A DNA stretch of 64,000 nucleotides, taken from Monoplex corrugatus. Lineage: Eukaryota > Mollusca > Gastropoda > Littorinimorpha > Ranellidae. The DNA lies in assembly GCA_030674185.1 (NCBI GenBank), contig JAPXFY010000031.1, forward strand, positions 34,197,039 to 34,261,038. The letters run 5' to 3'. This document shows, piece by piece, positions 52,252 to 63,108 of the stretch. The position numbers were made by a program, and so were the translations under genes. The notes beneath the pieces are model-generated. The model ran no database searches. It worked only from the letters and a program-made list of their open reading frames with translations, and was not told the origin of the DNA. The stretch's first letter is position 1; every line of letters begins with the position of its first letter.

Positions 52252-52579
52252 TATACATATATATGATTATAATAGTCCTTTTCTGTTGACTTGGTGTTAG
52301 CCCTGATATGGCTCTAGTAGTCGGAGGAGCTATAAGCTATATGAAATTGAACTTGAACTTGAACCCTTTTCTGTAAAACATGTTAAGATGGCTGTTTGCT
52401 GTGCTGCTGTTCGGAGGATGCTCAAGAGGGATACATTGCACTCGAGCAATGCCATATGCTCTGCCAGCAATTACACTTGGCAGGTCCCTGAGCCTGTAGT
52501 AAACCCAATGCCCTGTCAAAGTCTTGAAACAGGGAGGGGGGGGGGGGTGAGCAGACCCATGAAACACTAAGCTAATGCC
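52252..52579 (+). repeat. I-LINE/SINE tail and unassigned sequence
   Basis: TTGGTGTTAGCCCTGATATG, then AGGAGCTATAAGCTATATG and GAACTTGAACTTGAAC (52289-52363). The remainder holds a G-run at 52536-52548 and nothing recognised. Confidence 0.55.
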
Positions 52580-52720
52580 ACCTGAGTTTCGGTTTCAGTT
52601 TCTCAAGATACGTCTCCGCGCTCGGAACGAATTCCATATGCACTAGCGTCACAGGTGCCATGTGTATGGTGATCATGGCACATGCCTTAAAGCCTGCACA
52701 TAAACCCATTAGCTGACCAG
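52580..52720 (-). repeat. SINE-associated repeat, reverse copy
   Basis: GAAACTGAAACCGAAACTC and ACGTCTCCGCGCTCGGAA (partly reverse) match 61935-62040. Likely the 3' part of a SINE whose tail is GAA-rich. Confidence 0.5.
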
Positions 52721-53329
52721 GTCCTGAGGCCCTACCCAGCCTATGTTTTGCCTAGTGTATATGTTATACTGGTATTGTATCAGTCTATCACTGGAACAAT
52801 CCCGGTTACATGTAAATGACATGTGCATCTTATTTTCAGAAAAAGGAACATACATATAAAGTAAATAAACAAATAATTAAAGGTCTGTGTCACAACACTA
52901 CTAGTACTAGCGATTCTGTCTAAACTCGTCTCACATAGCAGAAAGACCCCCCCCCCCCCCCCCAGTCAATGCACAAAGCCCCAGCTGTCTGTCAACTAGG
53001 TGAAGACGATATTTTCTCAGACATAGGCCTGCCAGTCTGTCGTTCACTTCCGAGGAAAGAAAAGAGGAAATAGATAGGTATATAAGTAAGTGTGTAAGTA
53101 GGTAAGCAGTAAGTATGATACGACCTGAATGATGAAAACATTTAGATGGGAAGCGAACAGGCCAGGTTTTTTTTTATATAAATCGGTAGTAAAGGCTGGG
53201 ACTGATCACGAAATATCATATCTTGACTCCACAGCTCTGCTGAAAGAACCAGCCAGCCGTCTCTCAAATCGCACGTTATAAAGTCCTACTAATGGTCTGA
53301 CGTGAAAGTGTTCAGGAGCTTGATTCCCT
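52721..53329. other. Intron sequence, nothing recognised
   Basis: Includes a C-run at 52949-52964. Confidence 0.4.
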
Positions 53330-54115
53330 GGATATGCAAGTACATCTCCCACCCTCTCTGTCCTCAGCTACCCTGCAGGTCCGTCCAATATTTTCTTCCT
53401 GGTTCTACCTGTTCTTTTTCACTCCAGCTTTCCTGTTGTGACCAGGTGTTTCGATTCCCCTTTCCGCGTAAAATGTCCTATAAATGTTGCTTGTCTTTTC
53501 CTAACCTTCTTTATCAGTGATCTTCTTGTGTCTGCCTCCTTCAAGACTGTCTCGTTTGTTTTCTTTGCTGTCCATGGAACTCTCAACATTCTTCTTAGAC
53601 ACCGCATTTCGGTTGCCTCAACTTTGTTCTGACTTTGCTTGTTGACTGTCCAGGTCTCACAATCGTACAACATCATCGGTTCTATTAACATTCAGGAACT
53701 CTCTTCCTGATGTTAATTGATAGGCATTTGTCGGTAAGAACGCTCTTCATCTGCTTGAACGCTGTCTTGGCTTGGCCGATTCTGCTGGCTATTTCTGATG
53801 TGCATCTACCGTCTGGTGAGATGACCGTTCAAAGTTGTGGCATTTGGTGTGTATTTTTCATGAGGGGATTTCTTGATCTTTGCTGATTACCATGACTTCA
53901 GTCTTTCTGCTCTCTAGTTCCAGCCCTTTACTTTTCTTTTTATTTCTATTATTTTTACAATGTTTTGTAGGTCTCTTTCATTCTCTGCAATTAGCATGGT
54001 GTCATCTGCAAAACGAATATTGTTTATCATTCTTCCTCCAACCTTTATCCAGGGCATTCTTTTAGATTTCGTTGTAAGGTGAAAGCAAATCCTGTGACAA
54101 AACACAACCCTGTCT
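53330..54115 (-). pseudogene. RTE-family LINE fragment (second family)
   Basis: Minus strand. Frame 54105-53914 holds NNIRFADDTMLIAENERDLQ with the FADD catalytic pair. After frame breaks, 53691-53419 holds MMLYDCETWTVNKQSQNKVE and RCLRRMLRVPWTAKKTNETV, then GHFTRKGESKHLVTTGKLE. The remaining C-terminal GRPREKMLDGL region ends near 53340. The RT N-terminal half and the endonuclease are missing. Confidence 0.8.
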
Positions 54116-54289
54116 GACCCCTCTTTTGATATGTTGGAAAGAGCTTATATCATTTTCTATTCTCATTGCTGCCGTTCGTTCCTAACGTATATTTCTGGTA
54201 ATTCTTAGATCTTTTCTATCAATGTTGAGCGCCTCCAGCACTACTAGTGAAATTACATGATATTAGAACACGGGAGCGTTCATGAGTCT
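54116..54289. other. Upstream, more degenerate part of the RTE fragment
   Basis: Continues the minus-strand LINE homology in broken frames (LSQDLLSP-like region), ending near 54250. Confidence 0.4.
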
Positions 54290-55500
54290 GCGCCTCCCCC
54301 CCCAGTGGGGGATGCCGGAGGCTCTTTTAGTATAAATAATAACCCCATCTTCTGGAAATTCTGTGCTGGAAATTTCTTCTTTTCTCTCACTCTCTTTGCT
54401 TCTGCTTTGTTCCTTTGCTTTCTGTCATTTCTACCTATGATTTTCTGCCCTGCTTGTCCATTCACCTGTATGTGTTCCATAAAGTCTTACGTGCTTTTTC
54501 TTTGGATTGATAATTGGGTACATGTATTAATTGCATTTTTGGCTCTAGGGAGGTGAGATATGCGGAAGTAATTTTAGTAATTTATGCCTGTTCATGGCTG
54601 TACAGATTCACTGGCTCCTGCGTTCCAGCCCATCTTTCAGGCTTCTGTGGATTCCGGAATGGTTTCCACCATCTGGAAATCCTCAACCATCATTTCTGTC
54701 CCCAAAAAGCCTAAACCCACAGAACTTGACAATTTCCGACTCGTTGCCCTGACCCCCTTACCCATGAAATGACTTGAAAAAGCCATGCTCAAGAATCTGA
54801 TGCCCTTTGTTGACCCCTCCCTAGACCCACTTCAGTTCGCCAATAGGGCAGCTTGGAGTGTAGAGGATGCCATCACAACCCTGCTTCACCGGCTGCTGGA
54901 GCATCTGGAGAAGCCTGGCTGTTATGCTAGGGTGCTGTTCGCTGACTTCTCTAGTGCATTCAACACAAATGCAGAGGCACATTCTGGCGAAGAAGTTGCA
55001 GGAGTTGCGGATTCCCACTCAAATAGTAAGGTGGGTCCTTGACTTTCTGAACGACCGTCACCAGCGGGTGCGGGTTGGTGTCGTTCTTTCCCCTGAGCTA
55101 ATGTCCAACACTTGTGCCCCCCAAGGGTTCGTACTCAGCCCTTATCTCTATATCACCTACACCAACAACAGCAAGTGTACCAGCCCAAGCCATTCCTGCA
55201 TCAAGTTTGCTGATGATTCTGCCATTCTTGGCCTGATGTCAGATGCAAAATCAGAGGCAGAGTACAGAGATACAGTCAGGAAATTTGCAGAGTGGTGCTC
55301 TGATCACCACCTGGAACTGAATGTATCAAAGACAAAAGAGTTAGTGGTTGACCCTAGACGGGGTGCACATATGTGTACTTAATTTTCTTTTCTCTTTCTT
55401 TTTTTTTTTCCTGTTGAAGTTTTGTATGTTTTGAAGCGGTTATAGCCCTGATATGACTCTACGCAGTCGGCTAGACTTTAAACAGCAATAACAATAACAA
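54290..55500 (+). repeat. R1 retroposon copy split by a Rex1-like LINE
   Basis: R1 5' part 54290-54597 and 3' part 55368-55500, ending CGCAGTCGGCTAGACTTTAA, are separated by the LINE fragment. The R1 segment between GGTAATTTATGCC and GTGTACTTAATTTTC was lost at the insertion. Confidence 0.8.
54598..55367 (+). pseudogene. Rex1/CR1-like LINE reverse transcriptase fragment
   Basis: Plus strand: PKKPKPTELDNFRLVALTPL, then ADFSSAFNT with the first catalytic Asp, ILAKKLQELRIPTQIVRWVL, a degenerate APQGFVLSPYLY box, and IKFADDSAILGLM with the FADD pair, ending ELNVSKTKELVVDPRRG. Frames shift near 54770 and 54970. The short RT with the KTKE-DPRR end resembles Rex1/Babar or related CR1-group elements. 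Truncated at both ends. Confidence 0.75.
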
Positions 55501-55637
55501 TGCATGTGCGTGCATGCGTGTGTGTATGTCATGCAAGTTACCTGACGTTTTCTTTGCTCTTTGGCTCCAGATTTCTTAAGAGCCGACTGAGCCACTTGCG
55601 TCATTGCTGCGGTCGTAATATTCTGAGTCCTTGAATG

Positions 55638-56080
55638 TTACATAGAACCAATTCTGTTGTACGGATGTGAGGCGTGGACAGTCAGCAAGCAAAGCCAGAG
55701 CAAGATTGAGGCAGCGGAGATGAGGTTTCTAAGAAGAATGTTGAGAGTTCCATGGACAGCAAAGAAAACAAACGAGACAGTCTTGATGGAGGCAGACACA
55801 AGTAGATCACTCATAAGGAAGATTAAAAGACAGGCAACATTTATAGGCCATTTTATGAGGAAGGGGGATTTGGAGCACCTGGTCACAACGGGAAAGCTGG
55901 AGGGAAAGAGAGCACCAGGTAGACCCAGGGAGAAAATGCTAGACGGACTTGCGGAGTGGCTGAAGACGAGGAGGGTGGAGGAGATGCTGGGGGCAACAAG
56001 AGATAGAGACAGATGGAAGTCCATGATCGCCAACGCCATGTGGCAAGGCACCTGATGACGATGATGATGTATCCCTATGT
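55638..56080 (+). pseudogene. RTE-family LINE 3' end (second family), best copy
   Basis: The open frame 55657-56055 encodes MYGCEAWTVSKQSQSKIE, RFLRRMLRVPWTAKKTNETV, FIGHFMRKGDLEHLVTTGKL and RPREKMLDGLAEWLKTRRVE, ending at GT-stop with TGATGACGATGATGATG. This is the C-terminus after the RT plus the RTE-type triplet tail. A 5'-truncated insertion, opposite in orientation to the 53.3 kb fragment. Confidence 0.8.
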
Positions 56081-56535
56081 GGAACTCGTTAAATAAAACA
56101 CGTAACTTTCCCCTAACATTAATACATTTCAAAATCTTCCGAACAAAGGTAAGTGAAAAAATAAACGCAGACGTGTTTACAGACATTGATGAATGAAAAC
56201 TGTCCCTGCGCCATGCGAATTCTTCACGCCATGTATAAAGAAGGGCAGTAATTGCTGGTACGTTTTCACAGCCCCAAACTTTGAACGCAGGGTTGGCTCC
56301 CTTCTCACGATTAAATCGAGCGAAACGCAAGACAAGGGCAAGCAAATCGAAAAGACCTTCAACTCGACAGCATGATGAACTGATCTGAAATGACACATAA
56401 ACAAAATAGAACTCTTTAAATAATTATGATAATAATAATAATGACAACAACAACAATAATAATAATAATAATAATAATAAAAACATACTGGAAGTTGGGG
56501 AGCAAGCTCAGTTGACCATATCAGACAGTTCTGTC
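56081..56535. other. Intron sequence with (AAT)n
   Basis: An open minus-strand stretch at 56180-56396 follows an acceptor-like TCATTTCAG but shows no recognised domain. (AAT)n lies at 56425-56480. Confidence 0.35.
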
Positions 56536-56645
56536 AATATTAACCCCTTGGCTCCCGCTTACTATCCACCAACTGCAAAAACTTAACTCTTTGAGTTCCT
56601 CACCCTATCTACCACCTTCACCCTATCCATCAGCTTCCTGCAACT
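56536..56645. repeat. TTAA-type MITE hairpin copy
   Basis: TATTAACCCCTTGGCTCCCG and CTATCCACCAACTGCAAAAA match the family at 12670, 24940, 45730 and 63735. Confidence 0.6.
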
Positions 56646-56649
56646 TATC

Positions 56650-57415
56650 TCCTCCTCCTTCTACTACTACTACTACTTTTACTAGTACTACAACTACTAT
56701 ACGACTACTTGTACTACCTCTTCAACTGCTACTGCTGCTGCTATAGTACTACTACTACTACTATTACCACTACTATGCAACTGCTATTGTTGCTGCTGAT
56801 ATTGTTGCTGCTGTTACCACTACCACTTCTACTCTTTCACTGGTACTGCTGTGCTGCTGCTGCTACTAAGACTTTTTTTCAATTGCTGCTGCTACTACTG
56901 CTACTGCTACGACTACTGCTACAACTACTGCTACTGTTACTGCTGCTGCTACTACTACTACTACAACTGCTGCTGTTGCTAGTACTACCACTGCTACTAT
57001 TGCTGCTGCTGTTGCTACTACTACCACTGCTACTATTGCTGCTGCTGCTGCTGCTACTACTACTACTGCTGCTGCTGCTGCTACTATTACTACTGCTGGT
57101 GGTGGTGGTGATGGTGCTACTACTACCACTGCTACTATTGCTGCTGCTGCTGCTACTACTACTACTGCTGCTGCTGCTGCTACTACTATTACTACTGGTG
57201 GTGGTAGCGGTGGTGCTACTGCTACTACTGTTGGTGCTGCTGCTACTACTGCTGCTGTTGGTGCTGCTGCTGCTACTACTGTTATTGTTGTTATTGTTTT
57301 TAAAGCCCAGCCGACTGCGGAGAGCCATATCAGGAAACTGCTACTACTGTTGGTGCTGCTGCTGTTGGTGCTGCTACTACTACCACTATAATATAATAAT
57401 AATAATAATAATAAT
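56650..57415. repeat. Triplet microsatellite (CTA/CTG)n with embedded SINE tail
   Basis: TAC, CTG and GTT triplets over 760 bp. At 57299-57336 the reverse complement of the R1/I-LINE tail (AAGCCCAGCCGACTGC, GAGCCATATCAGG) is embedded, so the array probably grew from a retroposon's simple-repeat tail. The 253-residue Leu-rich frame is an artefact. Confidence 0.92.
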
Positions 57416-57744
57416 AATATATTTTATTTATTTAGCGCAAAATCTTGATAAAATCAAATCTAAGCGCTGAGCGTATACATGCTTACATACCTACATACAT
57501 ATGAGCGTATACATGCATACATACATGCTTACATACTTACATACATAAATCTAAGCTGAGCGTATACATGCATACATACATACATACATAAATCTAAGCG
57601 TATACATACATACATACATACATACATACGTACGCACGTGCATACATAATAATTACAATATTTATATAGCGCAAATCTCGACAAAATCAAATCCAAGCGC
57701 CGAAAAGACACACACGCACACACGCACGCACGCACACACACGCA

Positions 57745-57817
<73 letters not shown>

Positions 57818-59145
57818 CATGGCCACAAATGGGGAGAAAAGAATAAAAGCAAGAATAAAACCAATGGAGAACCACAGAGAGCACATCATATACAATTATA
57901 TATTAAAACAAAGTGATTCCCCTCCGAGCGGAGACAGGCTGCAGAGGGGGGTTGAGTGAGGTTAGGATTTTATGCAGAGGAGAAAAGGTGAGTTTTGAGA
58001 GCGGACTTGAAGGAGGCAAAAGTAGGTTGCTGACGGACTGAGAGAGGAAGTTTGTTCCAGGAGAGTGGACCAGAAACAGAGAAGGCTCGTGGACCATAGG
58101 TATTGAGCTTAGTGCGTGGAAAGCGAAAAGTCAGAGGATCGGAGGGTACGTGAGGGAACATAGATCTCAAGTAGGCTTGACAGGTAATCGGGGGCTGCGT
58201 TATTGAGGCTTTTGTAGCACATGGTGTCTAGTTTGTACTGTATGCGCTTTGATACAGGGAGCCAGTGAAGTTGTGCCAGGAGAGGAGATATGTGGTCAGC
58301 TTTTTTCTTTTTGAGTACAAGGCGTACAGCATTGTTTTGAATGCGCTGTAGGATGTGAATGGTGGAGGCAGGAAGACCAGACAGGAGTGAATTGCAATAG
58401 TCAATGCGAGACATTATGAAGGAGAGAACGAGTTTTGCAGTTGTTTCGACAGAGAGATACTTCCTGATCAGGCTTATACGATGGAGATGATAGTAGCAAG
58501 ATCTGGCAGTTTGAGAAACAAAGTTGTTCATGGACAGGGTAGAGTCAATGCAGACACCAAGGTTTTTAGCTGAATCAGAAATTGGGACTGATGTGTTACA
58601 TAATGGGAGAGAAAGAGGAGGCAGCTGGGAAAGTTTCTGACGGGTGCCAATGAGGATAGCTTCTGTCTTGTCGTCATTAAGCTGAAGTCTATTGTGTGTC
58701 ATCCAGTTCTTAATGTCCGAGTAACACTCAGTGGTGCGAGTCAACAGGCGCTGTATATTATCAGGTGAGTCACTATCTTGAAGTTGGGTGTCATCAGCAT
58801 AGAAGTGGTGTTTTATAGAGTGGGAGTTGATGATGGTGGACAGGGGGGAGGTATAAAGAGTGAAAAGAACAGGGCCAAGGACAGATCCTTGTGGAACACC
58901 ACAGGTCAGGTATGCAGGTTGAGAGTAAGTGCCATTGATGAGAACAGTTTGTTTTCTGTTTGATAAATACGAAGTGAAAAAGGAGAGAGCAATGTCAGAG
59001 ATGCCAAAAGTATGATGAAGTCTAGAAAGGAGAATACCATGGTCAATGGTATCGAAGGCTGCAGACAGATCAAGGAGTGTGAGGAGAGAGACTTTGCCAG
59101 TATCAGTATCAGATTTTGCGCTACTACCATTGCTGCAGCTGTTGC
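57416..59145 (-). mobile_element. L2/CR1-type LINE, 3' half
   Basis: Minus-strand element, 5'-truncated at the triplet repeat near 59150. Its 3' tail contains GCGCTATATAAATATTG and is present twice (57650-57690 and 57425-57475), the second followed by (ATT)n, indicating tail duplication or a nested second copy. (CA)n at 57702-57815 interrupts the 3' UTR. Confidence 0.85.
57960..59110 (-). pseudogene. L2/CR1 LINE reverse transcriptase C-terminal half
   Basis: The frame 59209-58109 (366 residues, first ~35 from the microsatellite) encodes LTLLDLSAAFDTIDH with the first catalytic Asp, TCGVPQGSVLGPVLFTLYTS, KHHFYADDTQLQDS with the YADD pair, SAKNLGVCIDSTLSM and AQLHWLPVSKRIQYKL. A one-base shift near 58130 moves the end to another frame, which holds YGPRAFSVSGPLSWNKLPLS and FKSALKTHLFS before a stop near 57970. 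That GPRAFS...LKTHLF ending is the standard C-terminus of L2/CR1 proteins. Confidence 0.9.
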
Positions 59146-59149
59146 TGCT

Positions 59150-59400
59150 TTTACTACCACTACTACTGCTGCTGTCACTGTTACTCAACAACAACAACAA
59201 CAACAACAACTACTACTACTACTGCTGCTGCTGCTACAACAACAACTACTACTACTACTGCAGTGCAACAACTACTGCTACAACAACAACTACTACTACT
59301 ACAACAACAACTTCTACTACCATTACTACTACTACAGCAACTACTATTACTACTACAGCACAACTACTACTACCACTACTACTGCTGTTAGTGCTTCTAT
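59150..59400. repeat. (CAA)n/(CTA)n triplet microsatellite
   Basis: ACTACTACTGCTG and CAACAACAACAAC tracts abutting the splice donor side of the next exon. Confidence 0.95.
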
Positions 59401-59417
59401 TAACTAGTGTGACCAAC

Positions 59418-59607
59418 CTGAGTGCATGTCAGGGGGAGCAGTCTCCGCCTTGATCATCATCATCTCCAGGTCCTGTTGCAGGGTGAAGCTATCATAGTCA
59501 TGTAACAGCTGTGGGTTGTGGTTGTTGTAGGGCGCCCTGGTCACGTTCAGAATGAAGTCTATGTCTTCTACCAACGTTTCAAAATGACCCACGTACTTGT
59601 AGTCTAT
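59418..59607 (-). CDS. Carbohydrate sulfotransferase, internal exon
   Basis: 190-nt minus-strand exon: acceptor TTCTTCCAAAACAG before 59607, donor CTCAG-GTTGGT at 59418. It encodes IDYKYVGHFETLVEDIDFIL and a 40-residue extension ending in PPDMHS. The Y-x-(Y/F)-(V/I)-G-(H/K)-F-E-T-L-x-E-D motif follows the LC-containing motif in Sulfotransfer_2 enzymes. The upstream exon ends in phase 0 on QCYLCE, and joining it to this exon gives the conserved order. It ends in phase 1. Confidence 0.85.
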
Positions 59608-59637
59608 CTGTTTTGGAAGAAACACAATCAACGTGAT

Positions 59638-60035
59638 GGTTAGGGTAGTAGTTGTGGTAGTGGTGGTCGTGGTGGTCGTGGTAGCAGTAGTAGAGGTAGT
59701 GGTAGTAGTAGTGGTGGTGGTGGTAGTAGTAGTAGTGGTTGTAGTAGTAGTAGTGGTTGTAGTAGCTGTAGTGGTAGTGGATAGTAGTAGTGGTAGTAGT
59801 AGGAAGAGTAGTGGTAACGATAATCGTGGTAACAATAATAATGATAATGATACTAATGATGATGATGATGATGTCAATCATAACAACAACAACAATGGTA
59901 GTAATGATAATAATGATAATGATAATAGTAATAATAACAACAATAAAAATAATAGTGATAATGTTAATAATGATAATAATGATGATAATAATAATAACAA
60001 TTGACAACAACAACAACAACAACAACCGTAATAAT
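59638..60035. repeat. (GTGGTA)n and (AAT/GAT)n microsatellites
   Basis: GTGGTAGTAGTAG changes to AATAATGATAATG at about 59800. Long ORFs here are artefacts. Confidence 0.95.
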
Positions 60036-60317
60036 GACAATGATAATGATATCTACATGTTTTGATGCACACATGCACGAAAACAGCTTTTAATATTTTC
60101 AGATGCCGCTAAGAAAGGGTTGTTCACATACTGTCCTCAGAAAGTGCTGAATATAAGGCAACAGTTTCTGGCTCCGTGTCACCTTTACCTTGGTGTCTTA
60201 CCGACTGAAACTTACTCATCTCTGTCTCACTAATGATGTACATCTCTGATTGTCAAACTCTTGGTAAAGATCCACATGTAAAGAGCAGAGAAAACGGCGT
60301 CCACATATTCTTGTAAC

Positions 60318-60318
60318 A

Positions 60319-60371
<53 letters not shown>

Positions 60372-60475
60372 ACGCACACACACATATACAATATACACAC
60401 ACACACATTTACTTGTACACACACACACATTTACTTGTACACACACACACACACACATACATACACACACACACT
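60318..60475. repeat. (CA)n microsatellite
   Basis: CACACA runs with a TTTACTTGTACACACACACA unit duplicated at 60408-60446. Confidence 0.95.
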
Positions 60476-60934
60476 GATATGATAAGCCTAATTTTGCCAT
60501 CTATAATCGACTTTTCTTTGTTTGAACGTTTTTGTAAGACTTTATACAACCCACACCCTGATTTTCCCAGACGTATGAGACAGACAGAGAGAGAGAGAGA
60601 GAGAGAGAGGCCCTGTTTTGGTACTTTTCATACATATGTTACATTTGTTTCATTGATGTTTGTGGGCTAGACAAGCGTTTCTTTTCATGCATAAAATGTA
60701 AATAAGTAATTCCAAATTTTGGTGGTAAAACATTTGAGTTCGTGAAAAGCAGACTTTCAATTTGAAATGCTCTTTTTGCGCAAGATCATGGTAACTTTTC
60801 ATGCATAAAACAAATTATTGCTTCAACGTCACACCCTATCACCAGGGGCATCTGCCTTGGAGCCCACCATGTAGGGGCATTCGCCAGCTCCCAGCCCCCC
60901 GCCAAAAATATTTTGACGCCCTCCACTGAAAGCT

Positions 60935-61095
60935 AACTGGCCCAAATCCAAAACAAGTGTGACTGCCCGCGTTTAAGTAAACAGGAACCAGAAAAAACAC
61001 GAAAGAAGAATACGAACGCATATTTAATACAAGACAAGACAGGCGCAAATTTTCGGCCAACTGACCTATGTCAAGCGTAAGATTACAAACAAACA
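60935..61095 (-). repeat. Conserved hairpin-bearing repeat, copy 2
   Basis: Reverse-strand partner of 34831-34985: ACGCTTGACATAGGTCAGTT then GGCCGAAAATTTGCGCC, and TTAAATATGCGTTCG. Confidence 0.5.
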
Positions 61096-61139
61096 AACAC
61101 CGGATACAAAAATTATGAGAAAAAGACTGAAATTTCCCT

Positions 61140-61260
61140 GCTGCTGTGTCTAATGTGAGAAAAGGAATAAACTGTCTAAGATGTCATCTTACTTAGTTTA
61201 TTCCTTTTCTCACGTTAGACACAGCAGCAGGGAAGTTCATCTTAGTCAGTTTATTCCTTT
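61140..61260 (+). repeat. Short inverted and direct copies around CTTAGTTTATTCC
   Basis: GAGAAAAGGAATAAACTGTC (61157-61176) is inverted at 61194-61213 and again at 61243-61265. The arms form a small hairpin. Confidence 0.75.
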
Positions 61261-61323
61261 TCTCACACTGGACACAGGCCCAATCCTGATAAATACTTAA
61301 AAGAAAGAAAGACAAATCACCCA

Positions 61324-61440
61324 CCTGGCATAGGAAACACTGTCGATGGACAGGAATAAAATAGACGTTTCCCTGAATGCTATGAAAACAAGACAGACAG
61401 AAAGGCAAATCACCCATCTCGCATGGGAAGCACTTAGGGA
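61324..61440 (-). pseudogene. Duplicated tail of sulfotransferase exon with splice donor
   Basis: Minus strand. NVYFIPVHRQCFLCQ plus a GTGGGT donor-like sequence (61326-61390) mirrors the exon end NVHFIPVHGQCYLCE-GTGAGT at 63109-63165. A second partial copy at 61405-61437 has CFPCE followed by ATGGGT. Only the last ~20 codons and the intron start are present, so these are fragment duplications inside the intron, not extra exons. Confidence 0.7.
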
Positions 61441-61442
61441 GA

Positions 61443-61800
61443 ATAGTGGCAGAATGGTTCAGACGTTCGCCTACCAATAACTAAACTCGAAGTTCCAGGT
61501 TCATTCCCCGTAGAGGCCTCCATTTTTCTCCTCAGTTTGACCAGAAAATCGAACTGAACGTCAAGTCCTTCGGAAGGGGACGAAAAACGAGTCGGACCCG
61601 TGTGCCTTCTGGCTGCGCACGCTAAAGATCCCACAGTAGTTGAAAATCGTGAAGAGCAGGGCACTGCCCGGCTGCCTTGGTAGAAAATCATTAGAGTGCT
61701 TGGTTGATTTCCCAGGTCCCACCCCTTGAAGACCAATTCCAATTATCTTTGCCTTTTTGAAGTCTTGGTTTAAAAAGAAGTGAATATGAATACGAATTTG
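61443..61800 (+). mobile_element. tRNA-derived SINE with conserved central domain
   Basis: GTGGCAGAATGGTTCAGACG resembles a tRNA A-box region, and AGGTTCATTCCCC, about 45 bp later, resembles a B box. The body contains CCCGTGTGCC and GCGCACGCTAAAGATCCCAC, which looks like a central domain conserved among animal SINEs. It ends with a GAATATGAATACGAATTTGA tail at 61784-61803. Confidence 0.7.
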
Positions 61801-61803
61801 AAG

Positions 61804-62060
61804 CGAGAGAGAGGGGATGGAGCCGCCCTCGTGGTGGTGGCCCCGGGAAATGTTAAACGTCTCTGCCACCTCACTCCTCTACGACCCCAGAGTTATGAAA
61901 CTATCTAAGTAGGACCCTAGGACCTGGCCAGCTCGTGGATTATGTGCAAGGTGCCGTGATCATTCTGGATCTTCTCTATAACATTCCGAGCGCGGAGACG
62001 TCATCATAGAAATTGAAACTGAACCTTGAAACTGAAAGGAAGCACTTGATTGATTGATTG
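61804..62060 (+). repeat. SINE-associated repeat, forward copy
   Basis: Ends GAAATTGAAACTGAACCTTG. Reverse copy at 52580-52720. Confidence 0.5.
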
Positions 62061-62214
62061 GTATGGTTCAGTTTTTTACGTCGGGGAATTGGGGAAGGGG
62101 GACCTATCTACTCCTTTACTGACTCCACCAGAACAACAATGATGTTAAATTAAGATTGGGGCAGTGAGAAGGCCAGTTTTAGTGTAGCACACCCCTGGGA
62201 TTCGAACCCACATC

Positions 62215-62290
62215 TATCAGCATTGTCGATGGACAGGAATAAAATGGACGTTTTTCCCTGAATGCCATGAAAGCAAGACAGACAGACAGA
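62215..62290 (-). pseudogene. Further partial copy of the sulfotransferase exon tail
   Basis: CGTCCATTTTATTCCTGTCC on the minus strand repeats the NVHFIPVH-coding region, without the Cys codons or donor. Confidence 0.6.
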
Positions 62291-63060
62291 ACATCAAAAT
62301 CACACTGAAAAACTAAAAACTAGTGTTGTTCGGTGTTGATCAAAATGTAAAAACAGATATAGTACCGTATTTGATCTTATAATAATGCTTGCAAAATCAT
62401 TTATATATAAACGAAAAATAAACAAGTGTGTTCCGAATATACATACTTTCTAAAGAATGCTAAACCAGTGATTCAAAATTGAACAATACAATGCTAAAAT
62501 AAACTTTCACTTGTCCATTTTTAATGCTTAGTGGAACAACTATAGTCCAATGTTCTCCTTGTAGAAAACAGAATTTCTTCATGACATGTTTCTTGAATAT
62601 TGATGTACATAATATAACCATCATTGATTAGAATATTGTCTTATATGTTTTGTAAGCTATAGATTGTTTTTTATGTGAACAATAATTGTCCTATTTGTTT
62701 AAATTGAATAATTTCTATTACCACATTGTTTGGTGATGCTTGATTATCGTTAAGCAAAGGAATGTGGTTTTTGAAACAGATTCATAGGGGAAATGTTGAC
62801 ATGTGTTAAATCTTAATGTTCATTTTTAAACTTCCAATGTCAAAAATATCATTCTGTACATTCTTTATATTGTGCGGAGTTCAGGTGTCAAAATTTTCCT
62901 TTCATTTTTTGTAAAAGTTTTGTTTGTTTGTTTTTGTTTTGTTTGCTTTGTTTTGTTTTGTTTTATTTTTTGTTTTGCTTTCACTCTTCGTTGCCACATT
63001 GTCTGTTAGATGTCTGTTTGTTGTGAAAGAAAAAATGAATTAAAAAAAGTTTTAAAAAAA
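62291..63060. other. AT-rich intron sequence, nothing recognised
   Basis: T-rich (TTTTG)n at 62920-62975. No ORF or repeat family identified. Confidence 0.5.
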
Positions 63061-63108
63061 GAAAAAAAAGAATAAAAGGAAACACAGACAGAAAGACAGA
63101 TCACTCAC

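Noticed and set aside
56180..56396. Open minus-strand stretch after an acceptor-like TCATTTCAG, as the missing sulfotransferase exon
   Set aside because: In the phase required by the upstream exon it meets a stop after eight codons, and no family motif is visible.
56709..57470. 253-residue Leu-rich ORF
   Set aside because: Translation of CTG/CTA triplet repeats. No unique sequence.
58109..59209. Ser-rich N-terminus of the 366-residue LINE ORF as a genuine domain
   Set aside because: The first ~35 codons are the adjoining triplet microsatellite. LINE homology starts at the LTLLDLSAAFD motif.
61443..61515. Functional tRNA gene
   Set aside because: A and B box-like sequences are present, but the cloverleaf is not complete and a SINE body follows.
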